NCBI RefSeq assembly: GCF_030063185.1
Contig: NZ_JASISP010000011.1
Location: 1 to 64,000 of the forward strand
DNA from: Arthrobacter sp. H35-D1
GTDB lineage: Bacteria > Actinomycetota > Actinomycetes > Actinomycetales > Micrococcaceae
Direction: 5' to 3'
Length of the DNA: 64,000 nucleotides
The notes beneath the pieces were generated by a model. That model saw only the letters and a list, made by a program, of their open reading frames with translations, was not told where the DNA came from and searched no databases. Made by a program: the position numbers and the translations under genes. Shown piece after piece: positions 34,425-42,555 of this stretch (position 1 is the stretch's first letter; the number at the start of each line of letters is the position of its first letter).

Positions 34425-34981
34425 TTGCCGGCGAGCTTTCTAGTGATCAAATCCTGGCGCTGCTCCATGAACTCGCCCGTCGTTTGAAGACTCGCGGTGT
34501 CCACGGGGACATCAAGCTCGTGGGCGGTGCAGCACTGATTCTGCAAGGTGTCGGCAACCGTCCCACGGCAGACATCGACGCCAGCTACGCCGAGAAGACC
34601 AGCATCAATACGATCGTGGCCGAGATGGCGAACGACTACGACTTGGCCCCGGACTGGCTCAATTCAAACGCAGCGGCCTTCGTTCCGGATAACGCCGTGT
34701 GGATCACACTCGAAGAACTGGATGGACTAACCATCCAGGCAGCTAATAGCGAAACGCTCCTGGCGATGAAGATCGCTGCCGAACGAGACAAAGATATTCT
34801 CGACATTGCCCGGCTCTTGCGCAAACTCAATATTGCTGACGCTGCCGACGCCGTCGACCTCGCGTACGACAAGTACGGCGAACACTCCATTCCGCTCTCC
34901 GCTGGACGGGAGAACTACCTGATCGTCGTCGACGACGCCCTTGAAGCGGCAACAACACTGGTGCCAGAAGCCGATCAGTAG
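34421..34981 (+). CDS. Nucleotidyltransferase-fold toxin-like protein (TA copy B, DUF6036-like)
   Basis: A 186-residue protein with a minimal nucleotidyltransferase core: KLVGGAALILQGVGNRPTADIDASYA carries the Gly-Gly and the Asp-x-Asp metal ligands. A helical region follows (LLAMKIAAERDKDILDIARLLRKL) like AbiEii and DUF6036 proteins. Such enzymes add nucleotides to tRNA or protein targets in toxin-antitoxin or phage-defence modules. The start overlaps the HTH gene (ATGA). It is intact, in contrast to copy A. Confidence 0.75.
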   Translation: MIAGELSSDQILALLHELARRLKTRGVHGDIKLVGGAALILQGVGNRPTADIDASYAEKTSINTIVAEMANDYDLAPDWLNSNAAAFVPDNAVWITLEELDGLTIQAANSETLLAMKIAAERDKDILDIARLLRKLNIADAADAVDLAYDKYGEHSIPLSAGRENYLIVVDDALEAATTLVPEADQ

Positions 34982-35073
34982 CCCCGTTGTCAATCAACTC
35001 AACTTGGGTTGACCCGGGCACCAAAGCCGGCCGGCCGCCGTCGTGCTTGAACAAAAACTAGCCCATGACGCAA

Positions 35074-35118
35074 AAATGGCCATCCGCGGCTGAATTTATC
35101 AGGCGCGGATGACCATTT
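35074..35118 (-). terminator. Rho-independent terminator after small membrane gene (copy B)
   Basis: Arms AAATGGCCATCCGCG and CGCGGATGACCATTT pair with a single mismatch. A T-run follows on the minus strand. It is the duplicate of 29828-29872; the imperfect pair sits at a different position in each copy. Confidence 0.8.
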
Positions 35119-35139
35119 CACAGGCCATGCTCGGGCTCG

Positions 35140-35376
35140 TTACTCTCCAGCGGAGTTGGAGCGGCCGATGATCGTCACGGGGACGAAGATGGCCAGGGCG
35201 CACAGGCCGATGCCTAGGCCTGCCGGGACGAAGGCGTGTGCGAAGCTCTCGAGGCTCCAGTAGGAGAACGCAAAGATTCCGCCAAGGAACAAGGCGAAGA
35301 AGATGACAAACAAAACGACGGACTGCACAAGGCTGTTCTCGCCCTGGTACTTGCTGGTGGAATTGTTGCTGGACAC
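35140..35376 (-). CDS. Small two-helix membrane protein (copy B)
   Basis: Seventy-eight residues, nearly identical to copy A at 29894-30130: a polar N-terminus and two hydrophobic helices (LFVIFFALFLGGIFAFSYW and IGLCALAIFVPVTIIG). GTG 35376 follows AGGAGGAACC. This copy keeps what is probably the ancestral context, next to deoC and separated from it by about 100 bp. Function unknown. Confidence 0.75.
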   Translation of the reverse strand: MSSNNSTSKYQGENSLVQSVVLFVIFFALFLGGIFAFSYWSLESFAHAFVPAGLGIGLCALAIFVPVTIIGRSNSAGE

Positions 35377-35479
35377 GGTTCCTCCTGACCCCAAGGTGGG
35401 GAGCTGGGTGGTGCGCCGGCTGCCCGGCACGCTGATCTATCCATGATCTTAGTACGGTTTGGCGGCCGGAACTGCCTGT

Positions 35480-36187
35480 TTAGTAGTTGGCGCTGCCCGT
35501 GCCGCCTGTGACAATGGCAATTCCTCCGCTGGTGCCGAGCCGGGTGGCCCCTGCGGCGATCATTTCCAGCGCTTGTTCGCGGGAGCGGACGCCGCCGGAG
35601 GCCTTCACACCGATGTCCGGGCCCACCGCCTTGCGCATGAGGGCCACGTCCTGGGCCGTGGCCCCGCCGGTGGAGAAACCCGTTGAAGTTTTCACGTAAT
35701 CGGCGCCTGCCTCCACTGCAGCTTCGCAGGCGAGGATTTTCTCATCGTCGCTGAGCAGGGCCGTTTCAATGATGACCTTCAACAGCGAATCCTCGCCGTG
35801 CACCACTTCTGCCACGGCGGAAATGTCCGAGACCAGGGCCTCGCGGTCCAAGGCTCTGGCGGAGGCGATGTTGATGACCATGTCAACCTCGTCTGCACCG
35901 TCCATGGTGGCACCGCGGGCTTCAAAAACCTTCACATCCGTGTTGTGGGTGCCTAGCGGGAAACCGATCACCGTACACGTCAGCACGCCGCTGCCCAGCA
36001 GCGCCTTCTTGGCCGTTTCAACCCAGATCGGGTTCACGCAGACCGCCTTGAAGTGGTGTGCAGCGGCTTCCTTGCACAGGCGCAGGATGTCGGCACGGCT
36101 GGCTTCGGGGGCAAGGAGCGTGTGGTCGATGTAGCGGGCCAGGTCGTTGGGGGCGTTTTCGCCCACGAAGGGGTCCTCGTATGTCAT
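35480..36187 (-). CDS. deoC: Deoxyribose-phosphate aldolase
   Basis: A 235-residue class I aldolase that splits 2-deoxyribose-5-phosphate into glyceraldehyde-3-phosphate and acetaldehyde in deoxynucleoside catabolism. The N-terminal ARYIDHTLLAPEAS, the Schiff-base lysine in DYVKTSTGF and the second conserved lysine in GVKASGGVR are present. ATG 36187 is supported by GGGAAGG upstream; a longer in-frame start at 36247 is unlikely. Purine-nucleoside phosphorylase (53.7 kb) acts in the same pathway and may once have been closer. Confidence 0.95.
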   Translation of the reverse strand: MTYEDPFVGENAPNDLARYIDHTLLAPEASRADILRLCKEAAAHHFKAVCVNPIWVETAKKALLGSGVLTCTVIGFPLGTHNTDVKVFEARGATMDGADEVDMVINIASARALDREALVSDISAVAEVVHGEDSLLKVIIETALLSDDEKILACEAAVEAGADYVKTSTGFSTGGATAQDVALMRKAVGPDIGVKASGGVRSREQALEMIAAGATRLGTSGGIAIVTGGTGSANY

Positions 36188-36257
36188 GGTGCTTGCCTTC
36201 CCTGGTGTGGATGTGTATCCCCATGGTGCCACACAGCAGGGTGCCACTTGGTTGCAC

Positions 36258-36433
36258 TCACGCGGTGGCGCCGAAGGGCAGCGCCTGCATGTGCAGGATA
36301 TTGCCGCCGTGGAATATGTTGTCGCTGAGGATCAAGGCAGCGAATACCGTGTCCATGTGGTCCTCGCCAAGAATGAATGCCTGGGCGACTCCGTCGGTGA
36401 ATTCGGGCAAGAATGAGGGCCGAAAGCGGGTAG
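36258..36433 (-). pseudogene. C-terminal remnant of an unidentified gene
   Basis: A 57-codon open stretch with strongly coding-like composition ends at TGA 36258-36260. It contains PSFLPEFTDGVAQAFILGED and NIFHGGNILHMQALPFGATA. There is no start codon and the frame is closed upstream by TGA. The protein is not recognised. The last 25 bp resemble the end of the YeiH gene (39556), perhaps by chance. The rest of the gap to 36666 shows nothing I can support. Confidence 0.35.
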
Positions 36434-36678
36434 TGGATCATGGGTTTTTCCTAGACCGGCACCAGTTGTTTGCTGGTACACTATGGCACTAAATGCAGTC
36501 TCGAGCCTTTTCGCCCGCAAGGGTAATTCCGGTCCAAGAGCAAGTTTTGCCGTGAGCTTTGGCGGAACGCAAGCACGGTGCCACATTGGGTGGGCAATGC
36601 CGTTTACCAGCATGTAAATGGAGACTTATCGACGGCAAGGCTAGTCCGTAGCTTGCAAGTTGGAAGGTGGGGAACTCT

Positions 36679-37830
36679 TTGAGCAGCAGGAAGCTAGTGA
36701 ACGACGCGACCGGGACTACATGGTTTGGTGCATTGTTTGACCCGCGAAACAACAGCCTCAACCTGATCCGTTTGTTCTTGGCTTTCGCTGTTTTGGTCCA
36801 CCACAGTTGGCCGCTTGCCGGCATTCCTGGCGATCCCAATTTTGCCGGAGACACTTTGGGCGGGTGGGCTGTTGCAGGATTCTTCGGCATCAGTGGGTAT
36901 TTGATCACCGCCAGCCGGTGGTCAAACTCGATTGGGACCTACCTTATTCACCGCATTGCACGAATCATGCCTGCCTTTTGGGTCTGTCTTCTGGCTATGG
37001 CGGCGTTTTTTGCTCCCATTGGCTATCTCGTGGCGCACGGGAGCTTGCACGGATATCTGACAGCGGATCACTCGCCCCTGAATTTTCTGATGTCGAACTT
37101 CTTTCTGAAGATGCACTTCTATGACATCGCAGGAACTCCGGTGAATGTCCCCTACCCGGGGGCGTGGAACGGGTCGCTCTGGAGTCTCTACTACGAGTTC
37201 ATTTGCTACCTCATCATTGCCGCGGTAGGGATCTTTGCGTTTGTACGCCGTTACCGGTGGCCATTGACACTGGCGTTCCTTTTGTCAGTCATAGCCCAAG
37301 CGAACATTGGCTTCATTGGCTGGCTGACGCACAATAATTACAACGTTGTGGTGCTGCTTCGCCTGCTGCCTTTCTTCCTTGCAGGTTCCGTGGTGTTCAT
37401 GTGGAAGGACAAACTTGGTTTCCATTGGATCCCCGGCGTGCTTTCATTCGCGGCAGCTTTTGTTGTTTCTTCAACGGTGCCGGGATGGGGAGTTCAAGCT
37501 TCGGCATTGTTTGCCATCTATGGGATTATCTGGCTCTCCACCGTCTTCAAGCAGCCCCAGTTGATCGCGAAGAATGATATTTCCTACGGTGTTTACATTT
37601 ACGCGTTTGCCGTTCAGCAGTTGCTTGTTGTGTTTGGTCTCCATGAGTGGGGCCTGCTGTGGTTTAGCGTTGTTGCAGCGATCCTGACGGTGCCGCTGGC
37701 CACGGCCAGCTGGCTCTTGATAGAGCGCCCCATCATGCGTCGAGTTCGGAGTGCCACGCGAAAGAAGAAGTTTCCAGAAGATGTTCCAGGCTTGGATGCT
37801 GCGCGGTACCCGGACGGAAAGACTGGCTAA
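36679..37830 (+). CDS. Acyltransferase 3 family membrane protein
   Basis: About 383 residues with roughly ten membrane helices, of the OafA/Acyl_transf_3 family that O-acylates glycans at the membrane. The N-terminal block NSLNLIRLFLAFAVLVHHSW has the family's conserved His, and FFGISGYLITASR and WSLYYEFICYLI match the expected motifs. The start is uncertain: TTG 36679 has GGTGGGG at good spacing, GTG 36667 lacks a ribosome-binding site. It is monocistronic in appearance. The target may be exopolysaccharide or a cell-wall polymer. Confidence 0.85.
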   Translation: MSSRKLVNDATGTTWFGALFDPRNNSLNLIRLFLAFAVLVHHSWPLAGIPGDPNFAGDTLGGWAVAGFFGISGYLITASRWSNSIGTYLIHRIARIMPAFWVCLLAMAAFFAPIGYLVAHGSLHGYLTADHSPLNFLMSNFFLKMHFYDIAGTPVNVPYPGAWNGSLWSLYYEFICYLIIAAVGIFAFVRRYRWPLTLAFLLSVIAQANIGFIGWLTHNNYNVVVLLRLLPFFLAGSVVFMWKDKLGFHWIPGVLSFAAAFVVSSTVPGWGVQASALFAIYGIIWLSTVFKQPQLIAKNDISYGVYIYAFAVQQLLVVFGLHEWGLLWFSVVAAILTVPLATASWLLIERPIMRRVRSATRKKKFPEDVPGLDAARYPDGKTG

Positions 37831-37881
37831 CGGGAGCACCACGGCGTGACCGTCAAAGCCCACCACGAGAAACCGCAGCAA

Positions 37882-38535
37882 TCAACTGTGCACCAGCACG
37901 TCGATGTGCAGCGGGGCGCAGAACCGGATCAGCCAATCCAGATCGGGGCCAGCGCAATACACCTGCCCGAACCCAGGATCGATAGCCAAGTCGGCGGGTC
38001 CCACCCGGTCGCCAAAGAGCACATAGGCCCGTTCCGAGTTGCAACGCCGACTCATCCAAACGGCACCATCGAACCCGGCGACATAGGCGGCATGAGCCCA
38101 AGCGACCGTCTGCTTGTAGGTGGTGGCCGGGGTGTCGATCAGCTGGGTTTGTTCAATGTGCAGGTGTTTTAGCCCGAGCCCCATGAAGGACGCCAAGCGC
38201 AGATCCCTGCCTGTGACGAGACGGGCACCGATCTTGTCGGAGTACGCATTCGGCCGCAGCAGACCTCCCGTTTGAGGAATGTCGTGGAGGATCGATTCAC
38301 AGATCGCGGCCTCGATGCTCTGGGCGCCATACAGGATCGGCACGGCAGGTGAATCGACTGTCACGGCCCGTGTGATGGAACCAAAAAAGGCGAAGCGGGT
38401 CCTGCCTCCGAGACCTGCATTGAAGGCATCCACATCTCGGGAGTTGCTGGCCACACGGTAGAAATCCGTACCGGAATCAAGGATATATTCCAGCGGTTCG
38501 AACGGACTCCCCGGCTCGGGAACCGCGGCTACCAC
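37882..38535 (-). CDS. RES-domain toxin
   Basis: A 217-residue RES-family protein. Members are NAD+ phosphorylase/glycohydrolase toxins. DFYRVASNSRDVDAFN contains the conserved Arg, and ILYGAQSIEAAICESILHD the conserved Glu; the C-terminal region includes WAHAAYVAGFDGAVWMSRR, typical of the fold. Its GTG start overlaps the antitoxin stop by seven bases. With the upstream gene it forms an Xre/RES (MbcTA-like) toxin-antitoxin pair. Confidence 0.85.
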   Translation of the reverse strand: MVAAVPEPGSPFEPLEYILDSGTDFYRVASNSRDVDAFNAGLGGRTRFAFFGSITRAVTVDSPAVPILYGAQSIEAAICESILHDIPQTGGLLRPNAYSDKIGARLVTGRDLRLASFMGLGLKHLHIEQTQLIDTPATTYKQTVAWAHAAYVAGFDGAVWMSRRCNSERAYVLFGDRVGPADLAIDPGFGQVYCAGPDLDWLIRFCAPLHIDVLVHS

Positions 38536-39308
38536 GACACCGTTTCGCCATGTAAAAACTTGTCGGCAAGTTCCGGGTCGGTGGAAAGGTGCTCAACCGG
38601 TTGCTCGTGGTCAAAATATGTGGATGGTGAGCACAGCCAATACACCAAGTCCTCATGGTCCAGGCCAATGGTCCGGGCAGCAGCCAGTAGTTCAGGGATG
38701 ACCGGGTGGACGGTCCCTGTTTTTCGGTCGAATTGAAACCCGGGATAGACGAAGGCGTTGCGCCGCTTAACCCCGATGAGCTGGTTCTTCTGGCGCAGGG
38801 TGGAGGGAAGGCTTCTTGTTCCTGTCTTCGCGCCGAGCAACGTCGCCACCTCGGTGCTCTTCAGCAACCCCCAGCGGTCTTCGATGCGGGCCCATAGGTT
38901 TTCCGTCGCCTGAATGGCAGCGGCCAGCGGAGGACTGGTTGGCACCTCCAGGGAGGAGATGGCCGGCCCAAGGGCGGCGATGCTTCGGGTCATGTTCACT
39001 ATGTCCTCGACGAGGCGGACTGCCGTCTGTGAAGGGCCTTGTTGCCCAACTTTGGCGGCTGGGGGAAGGCCGCGGCGGGGTTGGTTTGCCACCTCTGCTG
39101 CCAAGTTCTCATTAACGAGCACCCGCATTGCTGTTCCGCTTTTTGATTCCAAGAGCAGGATGGCATCTACCTGGCCGCGGTTCAGTTTGGCGGGCAACTC
39201 CAGGTCGAGGCCCAGTTCAGTGAATACCATCTCCAGGGGCATCAGGTCGGCAGCTGTCGCCCTGCCGGCGGTGGGACTTCCGATGTCGTTGCTTACTTTC
39301 CTTGCCAT
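38529..39308 (-). CDS. Xre/MbcA/ParS-type antitoxin partner of RES toxin
   Basis: About 259 residues. The C-terminal 110 resemble the toxin-binding half of RES antitoxins: STEVATLLGAKTGTRSL as a helix-turn-helix-like region, RRNAFVYPGFQFDRKTGTV, then WLCSPSTYFDHEQPVEHLST. The N-terminal half is long for the family (LVNENLAAEVAN, AVRLVEDIVNMTRSIAALG) and may be an extra dimerisation domain. ATG 39308 is preceded by CAGGTGGGAAC; a GTG at 39317 is the alternative. It is the first gene of the pair. Confidence 0.75.
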   Translation of the reverse strand: MARKVSNDIGSPTAGRATAADLMPLEMVFTELGLDLELPAKLNRGQVDAILLLESKSGTAMRVLVNENLAAEVANQPRRGLPPAAKVGQQGPSQTAVRLVEDIVNMTRSIAALGPAISSLEVPTSPPLAAAIQATENLWARIEDRWGLLKSTEVATLLGAKTGTRSLPSTLRQKNQLIGVKRRNAFVYPGFQFDRKTGTVHPVIPELLAAARTIGLDHEDLVYWLCSPSTYFDHEQPVEHLSTDPELADKFLHGETVSW

Positions 39309-39555
39309 TGTTCCCACCTGTTCTTGAACGTTTCCTACAGTTTACTCCTCTGTCTGATTCGTATCCAGGGGTGGCAAAATATGGCTGTTGCAACGGTCGC
39401 TGAGTTCGTGCCGTGGGCTTTCACTCAAGGCGAGGCATCCGCCTTGCGGGGATGATTTCGGCTCCGTCCAGCGACAACTGGGCCGTAGCACTGCACTGGA
39501 GGAGGGGCCACTCTCGGGTGTGGGGCACAAGGTCCACAGTGCCGCACAGTTGCGC

Positions 39556-40653
39556 TCATGCGGTGGCGCCGAAGAGCAGCAGCCCCGCCAATGCCAGGCC
39601 GGCCACCCACACAGTGGAAATGGTTGCCAGGATGAAGGGTTTCATGCCCACTGAGAGCAACGACTTCACGTGCACTCCGGCGCCCAGGGCGAACATGGCA
39701 GCGGCCAGCAGGAAGCTCTCGCCGTTCTTGGAAAAATCCAGTGCGGCCTCGGGCAGCCAGCCGGTGGCACGCAGGGCCATCATGAGGATGAAGGAGAACA
39801 CGAACAGGGGCATGATGGGTGGCTTGCGGCTGGTTTCGGACTGGCCTGCGTTGCGGCGCTGGCGGACGCTGACCACCGCCATGACGGGTGCCAGCATCAA
39901 CACCCTGGCCAGCTTGACGATCACTGCCACACCGAGGGCAGCTCCGCCGATGGTGCCGCCGGCGGCCACTACTTGGGCGACCTCGTGGATGGAGCCGCCG
40001 GCCCACAGACCGGCTTGGTAGTCGCTGAGGCCCAGCATCGAAGCGGCCGCGGGGAGGAGCGGAATCATCAGCGTTCCAAAGATCACCACCAGTGCCACGG
40101 CGGTCATCACCTCGCGGCGTTCCTTGGTTTCAACGACGCCGTCCACCGCGGCCACGGCGGCGGCCCCGCAGATGGAAAAGCCGCAGCCGATCAACAGCCG
40201 CTGCGTGGGGCTCACCCCCATCCACCGGCCCACCAGCATGGTGCCGGTGATGCCCAGGCCCACAATGCACACCACTACAAGAATCATGCCCACGCCCAGG
40301 GAGAGCACATCTGCCACCAGCAGCTGGTAGCCAAGAAGCACGACGCCGGCGCGCAGCAGGGTCTTGGCGGCGAAATTGAACCCGGCCTGCAGACTCTGCG
40401 GCACGGGGAGCAGGTTGCGCAACAGGACGCCGAAAACAATGGCGATGAGCAGGGTGCTGGCTCCGGGCCACAGCGCGCTGATGGTCATGGCTGCTGCGGC
40501 GGCCGTGGCGCTCACCAGGAGTCCGGGTGCCAGCGACTTCCACCGGGCCGGACCCCAACTACCAGCAAACGTGCCAAGCCTGCTTCCGGCTCGGGCCAGC
40601 GGTGAGGCGGTGTCGGTGGTGCGGACGGGTGGGGGGAGTTCCTTGGTGGTCAT
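39556..40653 (-). CDS. YeiH-family putative sulfate exporter
   Basis: A 365-residue membrane protein with about ten helices of the YeiH/YadS (Cons_hypoth698) family: IVFGVLLRNLLPVP, LLRAGVVLLGYQL, IGCGFSICGAAAVAAV and WAGGSIHEVAQVVAAGG are family landmarks. Members are annotated as sulfate exporters and are often controlled by a divergent LysR regulator, as here (40724). The 250 bp downstream to the antitoxin gene show no gene. Confidence 0.88.
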   Translation of the reverse strand: MTTKELPPPVRTTDTASPLARAGSRLGTFAGSWGPARWKSLAPGLLVSATAAAAAMTISALWPGASTLLIAIVFGVLLRNLLPVPQSLQAGFNFAAKTLLRAGVVLLGYQLLVADVLSLGVGMILVVVCIVGLGITGTMLVGRWMGVSPTQRLLIGCGFSICGAAAVAAVDGVVETKERREVMTAVALVVIFGTLMIPLLPAAASMLGLSDYQAGLWAGGSIHEVAQVVAAGGTIGGAALGVAVIVKLARVLMLAPVMAVVSVRQRRNAGQSETSRKPPIMPLFVFSFILMMALRATGWLPEAALDFSKNGESFLLAAAMFALGAGVHVKSLLSVGMKPFILATISTVWVAGLALAGLLLFGATA

Positions 40654-40710
40654 GCTTCAATGCTTTCGCGGCAGCGAGCCCGGCGGTAGACGCCAATAGT
40701 GCCCAAGGGT

Positions 40711-40725
40711 ATATCGTCTTGATAT
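40711..40725. promoter_or_regulatory. LysR-type palindrome overlapping the lysR start codon
   Basis: ATATC-GTCTT-GATAT is a perfect 5+5 inverted repeat with the T-N11-A form of LysR boxes. Its last bases are the first bases of the LysR ATG (40724). Binding would block translation start or transcription of lysR (autorepression) and could activate the divergent yeiH gene 58 bp away. Confidence 0.55.
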
Positions 40726-41632
40726 GATCACCCGTTGGCCGGACCTGGCCGCCCTTGAACTCTTTGTTGCCGTTGCCCGGGAGGGAAGCCTCAGTGCCGG
40801 TGCCCGCGCCGTGGGCATGGCCCAGCCCAATGCCGGCCGTGCCATGTCCCGACTGGAACGCGAGCTCGGTGTTCCACTCTTTGACCGCCGCACCTCGGGC
40901 TCGCGGTTGACGGATGCCGGCGGGAAACTCCTGAAAGCGGCCACGGCGGTGGTGGAGGGCGCTCGCGGATTGCTGCTGTCTTCCGTGCGGCTGGGCGAGG
41001 TGACGCGCGGGCAGCTGTCGGTGGGAGCCAGCCGGACAGTGGCCGAATACCTGATGCCCGGGTGGCTGACGGCGCTGAAGGAGCGCGACCCCGATTTGAA
41101 GATCGCCTTGGTGGTGGATAATTCCCGCCACGTCTTCGAGGAAATCACCCACGGTCACATCGATGTGGGCTTCGTTGAATCGCCCAACGTGCCTACGGGC
41201 TTGCGGCGACTGGTGGTGGCCTCTGACCGGCTGGCCGTGGTGGTGGCGCCGAAGCATCAGTGGGCGCGGCGCAACACACCGTTGGCCGCCCCGGACCTGG
41301 CGCAGGCCGAACTGGTGGCTCGCGAGCCCGGCTCAGGGACGCGAACGGCCCTGGACCGGGCCCTGCGGGGCCACGCCCAGGCAAAACCCGCCATGGAACT
41401 GGGCAGCAACGCCGCCGTTTGTTTGGCAGTTGCCGCCGGGGCCGGGGCCGCCGTGCTGAGCGAGTTCGCCGTCCGGGCCCAGGTGGAGCGCGGGGAGCTG
41501 GTGGAGGTTCCCGTGGCGGGCGTTTCCCTCACCCGCCGCATACGAGCCGTCTGGAAGGGCGGTCGCGGTTTGCCCGGACCGGCAGGGGAGCTGGTCAACG
41601 TGGCCCGCGCCGGTTACCACTCCAACCGCTAG
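40724..41632 (+). CDS. LysR-family transcriptional regulator
   Basis: A 302-residue LTTR. The N-terminal winged HTH reads WPDLAALELFVAVAREGSLSA, then GAVG-like recognition helix QPNAGRAMSRLERELGVPLFDRR. The remainder is the periplasmic-binding-like effector domain (RGQLSVGASRTVAEYLMPGW). It is divergent from yeiH, its likely target, in the style of CmpR/YeiE-type regulators. Its 3' end overlaps hemD, on the opposite strand, by four bases. Confidence 0.92.
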   Translation: MITRWPDLAALELFVAVAREGSLSAGARAVGMAQPNAGRAMSRLERELGVPLFDRRTSGSRLTDAGGKLLKAATAVVEGARGLLLSSVRLGEVTRGQLSVGASRTVAEYLMPGWLTALKERDPDLKIALVVDNSRHVFEEITHGHIDVGFVESPNVPTGLRRLVVASDRLAVVVAPKHQWARRNTPLAAPDLAQAELVAREPGSGTRTALDRALRGHAQAKPAMELGSNAAVCLAVAAGAGAAVLSEFAVRAQVERGELVEVPVAGVSLTRRIRAVWKGGRGLPGPAGELVNVARAGYHSNR

Positions 41633-42555
41633 GTGCGCTGCGGACCCGTCGCGCCCAGATGTTCACATATCAGCTTGATCAGGGCACCCATGCGGAACCG
41701 CTCCGGGACCAACGGTGTGATCCCTGCATCGAGCAGTGGCGCTGCCGTGACAGGTCCGACGGCGGCACTGACCACCGCTCCCAAGCCACCGGCATCCGGG
41801 CCTTGTCCTCGCAGCGCATCGCGGAACTCGTTGCCGCGGCCCAACGCATCCGCAGTGCTCAGCACTGCGTCCACGGCCGGGGCACTGGTGAACGTGAGCA
41901 CGTCAATGTCTTTGTTGATGACGGCGTCGATCAGCTGCGGCAATTTGTCCCCCTCTTCGGCATTGATCCAGCGGTAGGGTGTCACCGTCCAGACCGTAGC
42001 GCCGGCCGCGCGCAGCCGCTCCAGCGCAACGACGTCCGTATAGCCATGGACTTGAACAGCCACGCTTTTGCCCTGCACGCCGGCGGCAATCACCAGATCG
42101 ATGAGCATGGCAGTGGTTTCATCGGCACTAATGCCCGCATCATCCAAGCCGGCAGCCCGAACAGCCCCACGGGCCTTGGGGCCACGGACATAAATGGCGG
42201 CTGATGCCAGCATGTTCTGCAGTTCGGTGCCTTGGCCGCAGCCATCGGCGGCCTCCAACCAGCGCCGCAGTCCATAAGCCGTGGTCACCAAAACAATCTC
42301 AGGCGCGGCAGCAATGACGGCCGCTGTTTCGGCACGCAACGCTTCGTCGTCTTCCACGGGGGCGATCTTCAGCGCCGGCGCATGAAGCACCTGCGCACCT
42401 CGGCGCTGCAACGCCTCAATCAAGTCATCGGCCCGTCGATGAGCCGTGACACCGATCCGGAATCCGAGCAGCGTTTGGCCCACTGAAGGCTGGCCCACTG
42501 AAGGCTGGGCAGATTCGGGCAGCGGGGCGGGATCTGACTCGGGTTTCTGGCTCAC
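41629..42555 (-). CDS. hemD: Uroporphyrinogen-III synthase
   Basis: A 308-residue HemD-fold protein that would cyclise hydroxymethylbilane to uroporphyrinogen III in tetrapyrrole synthesis. Landmarks are FRIGVTAHRRADDLIEALQRRG, VDVLTFTSAPAVDAVLS-type DIDVLTFTSAPAV, and SAAVGPVTAAPLLDAGI. It may instead be the HemD-like half of an actinobacterial response-regulator family, but no such domain is fused here. An N-terminal SVGQPSVGQ comes from a 15-bp tandem duplication. The GTG start overlaps the pgm stop (GTGA), so the two are translationally coupled. Confidence 0.85.
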   Translation of the reverse strand: MSQKPESDPAPLPESAQPSVGQPSVGQTLLGFRIGVTAHRRADDLIEALQRRGAQVLHAPALKIAPVEDDEALRAETAAVIAAAPEIVLVTTAYGLRRWLEAADGCGQGTELQNMLASAAIYVRGPKARGAVRAAGLDDAGISADETTAMLIDLVIAAGVQGKSVAVQVHGYTDVVALERLRAAGATVWTVTPYRWINAEEGDKLPQLIDAVINKDIDVLTFTSAPAVDAVLSTADALGRGNEFRDALRGQGPDAGGLGAVVSAAVGPVTAAPLLDAGITPLVPERFRMGALIKLICEHLGATGPQRT

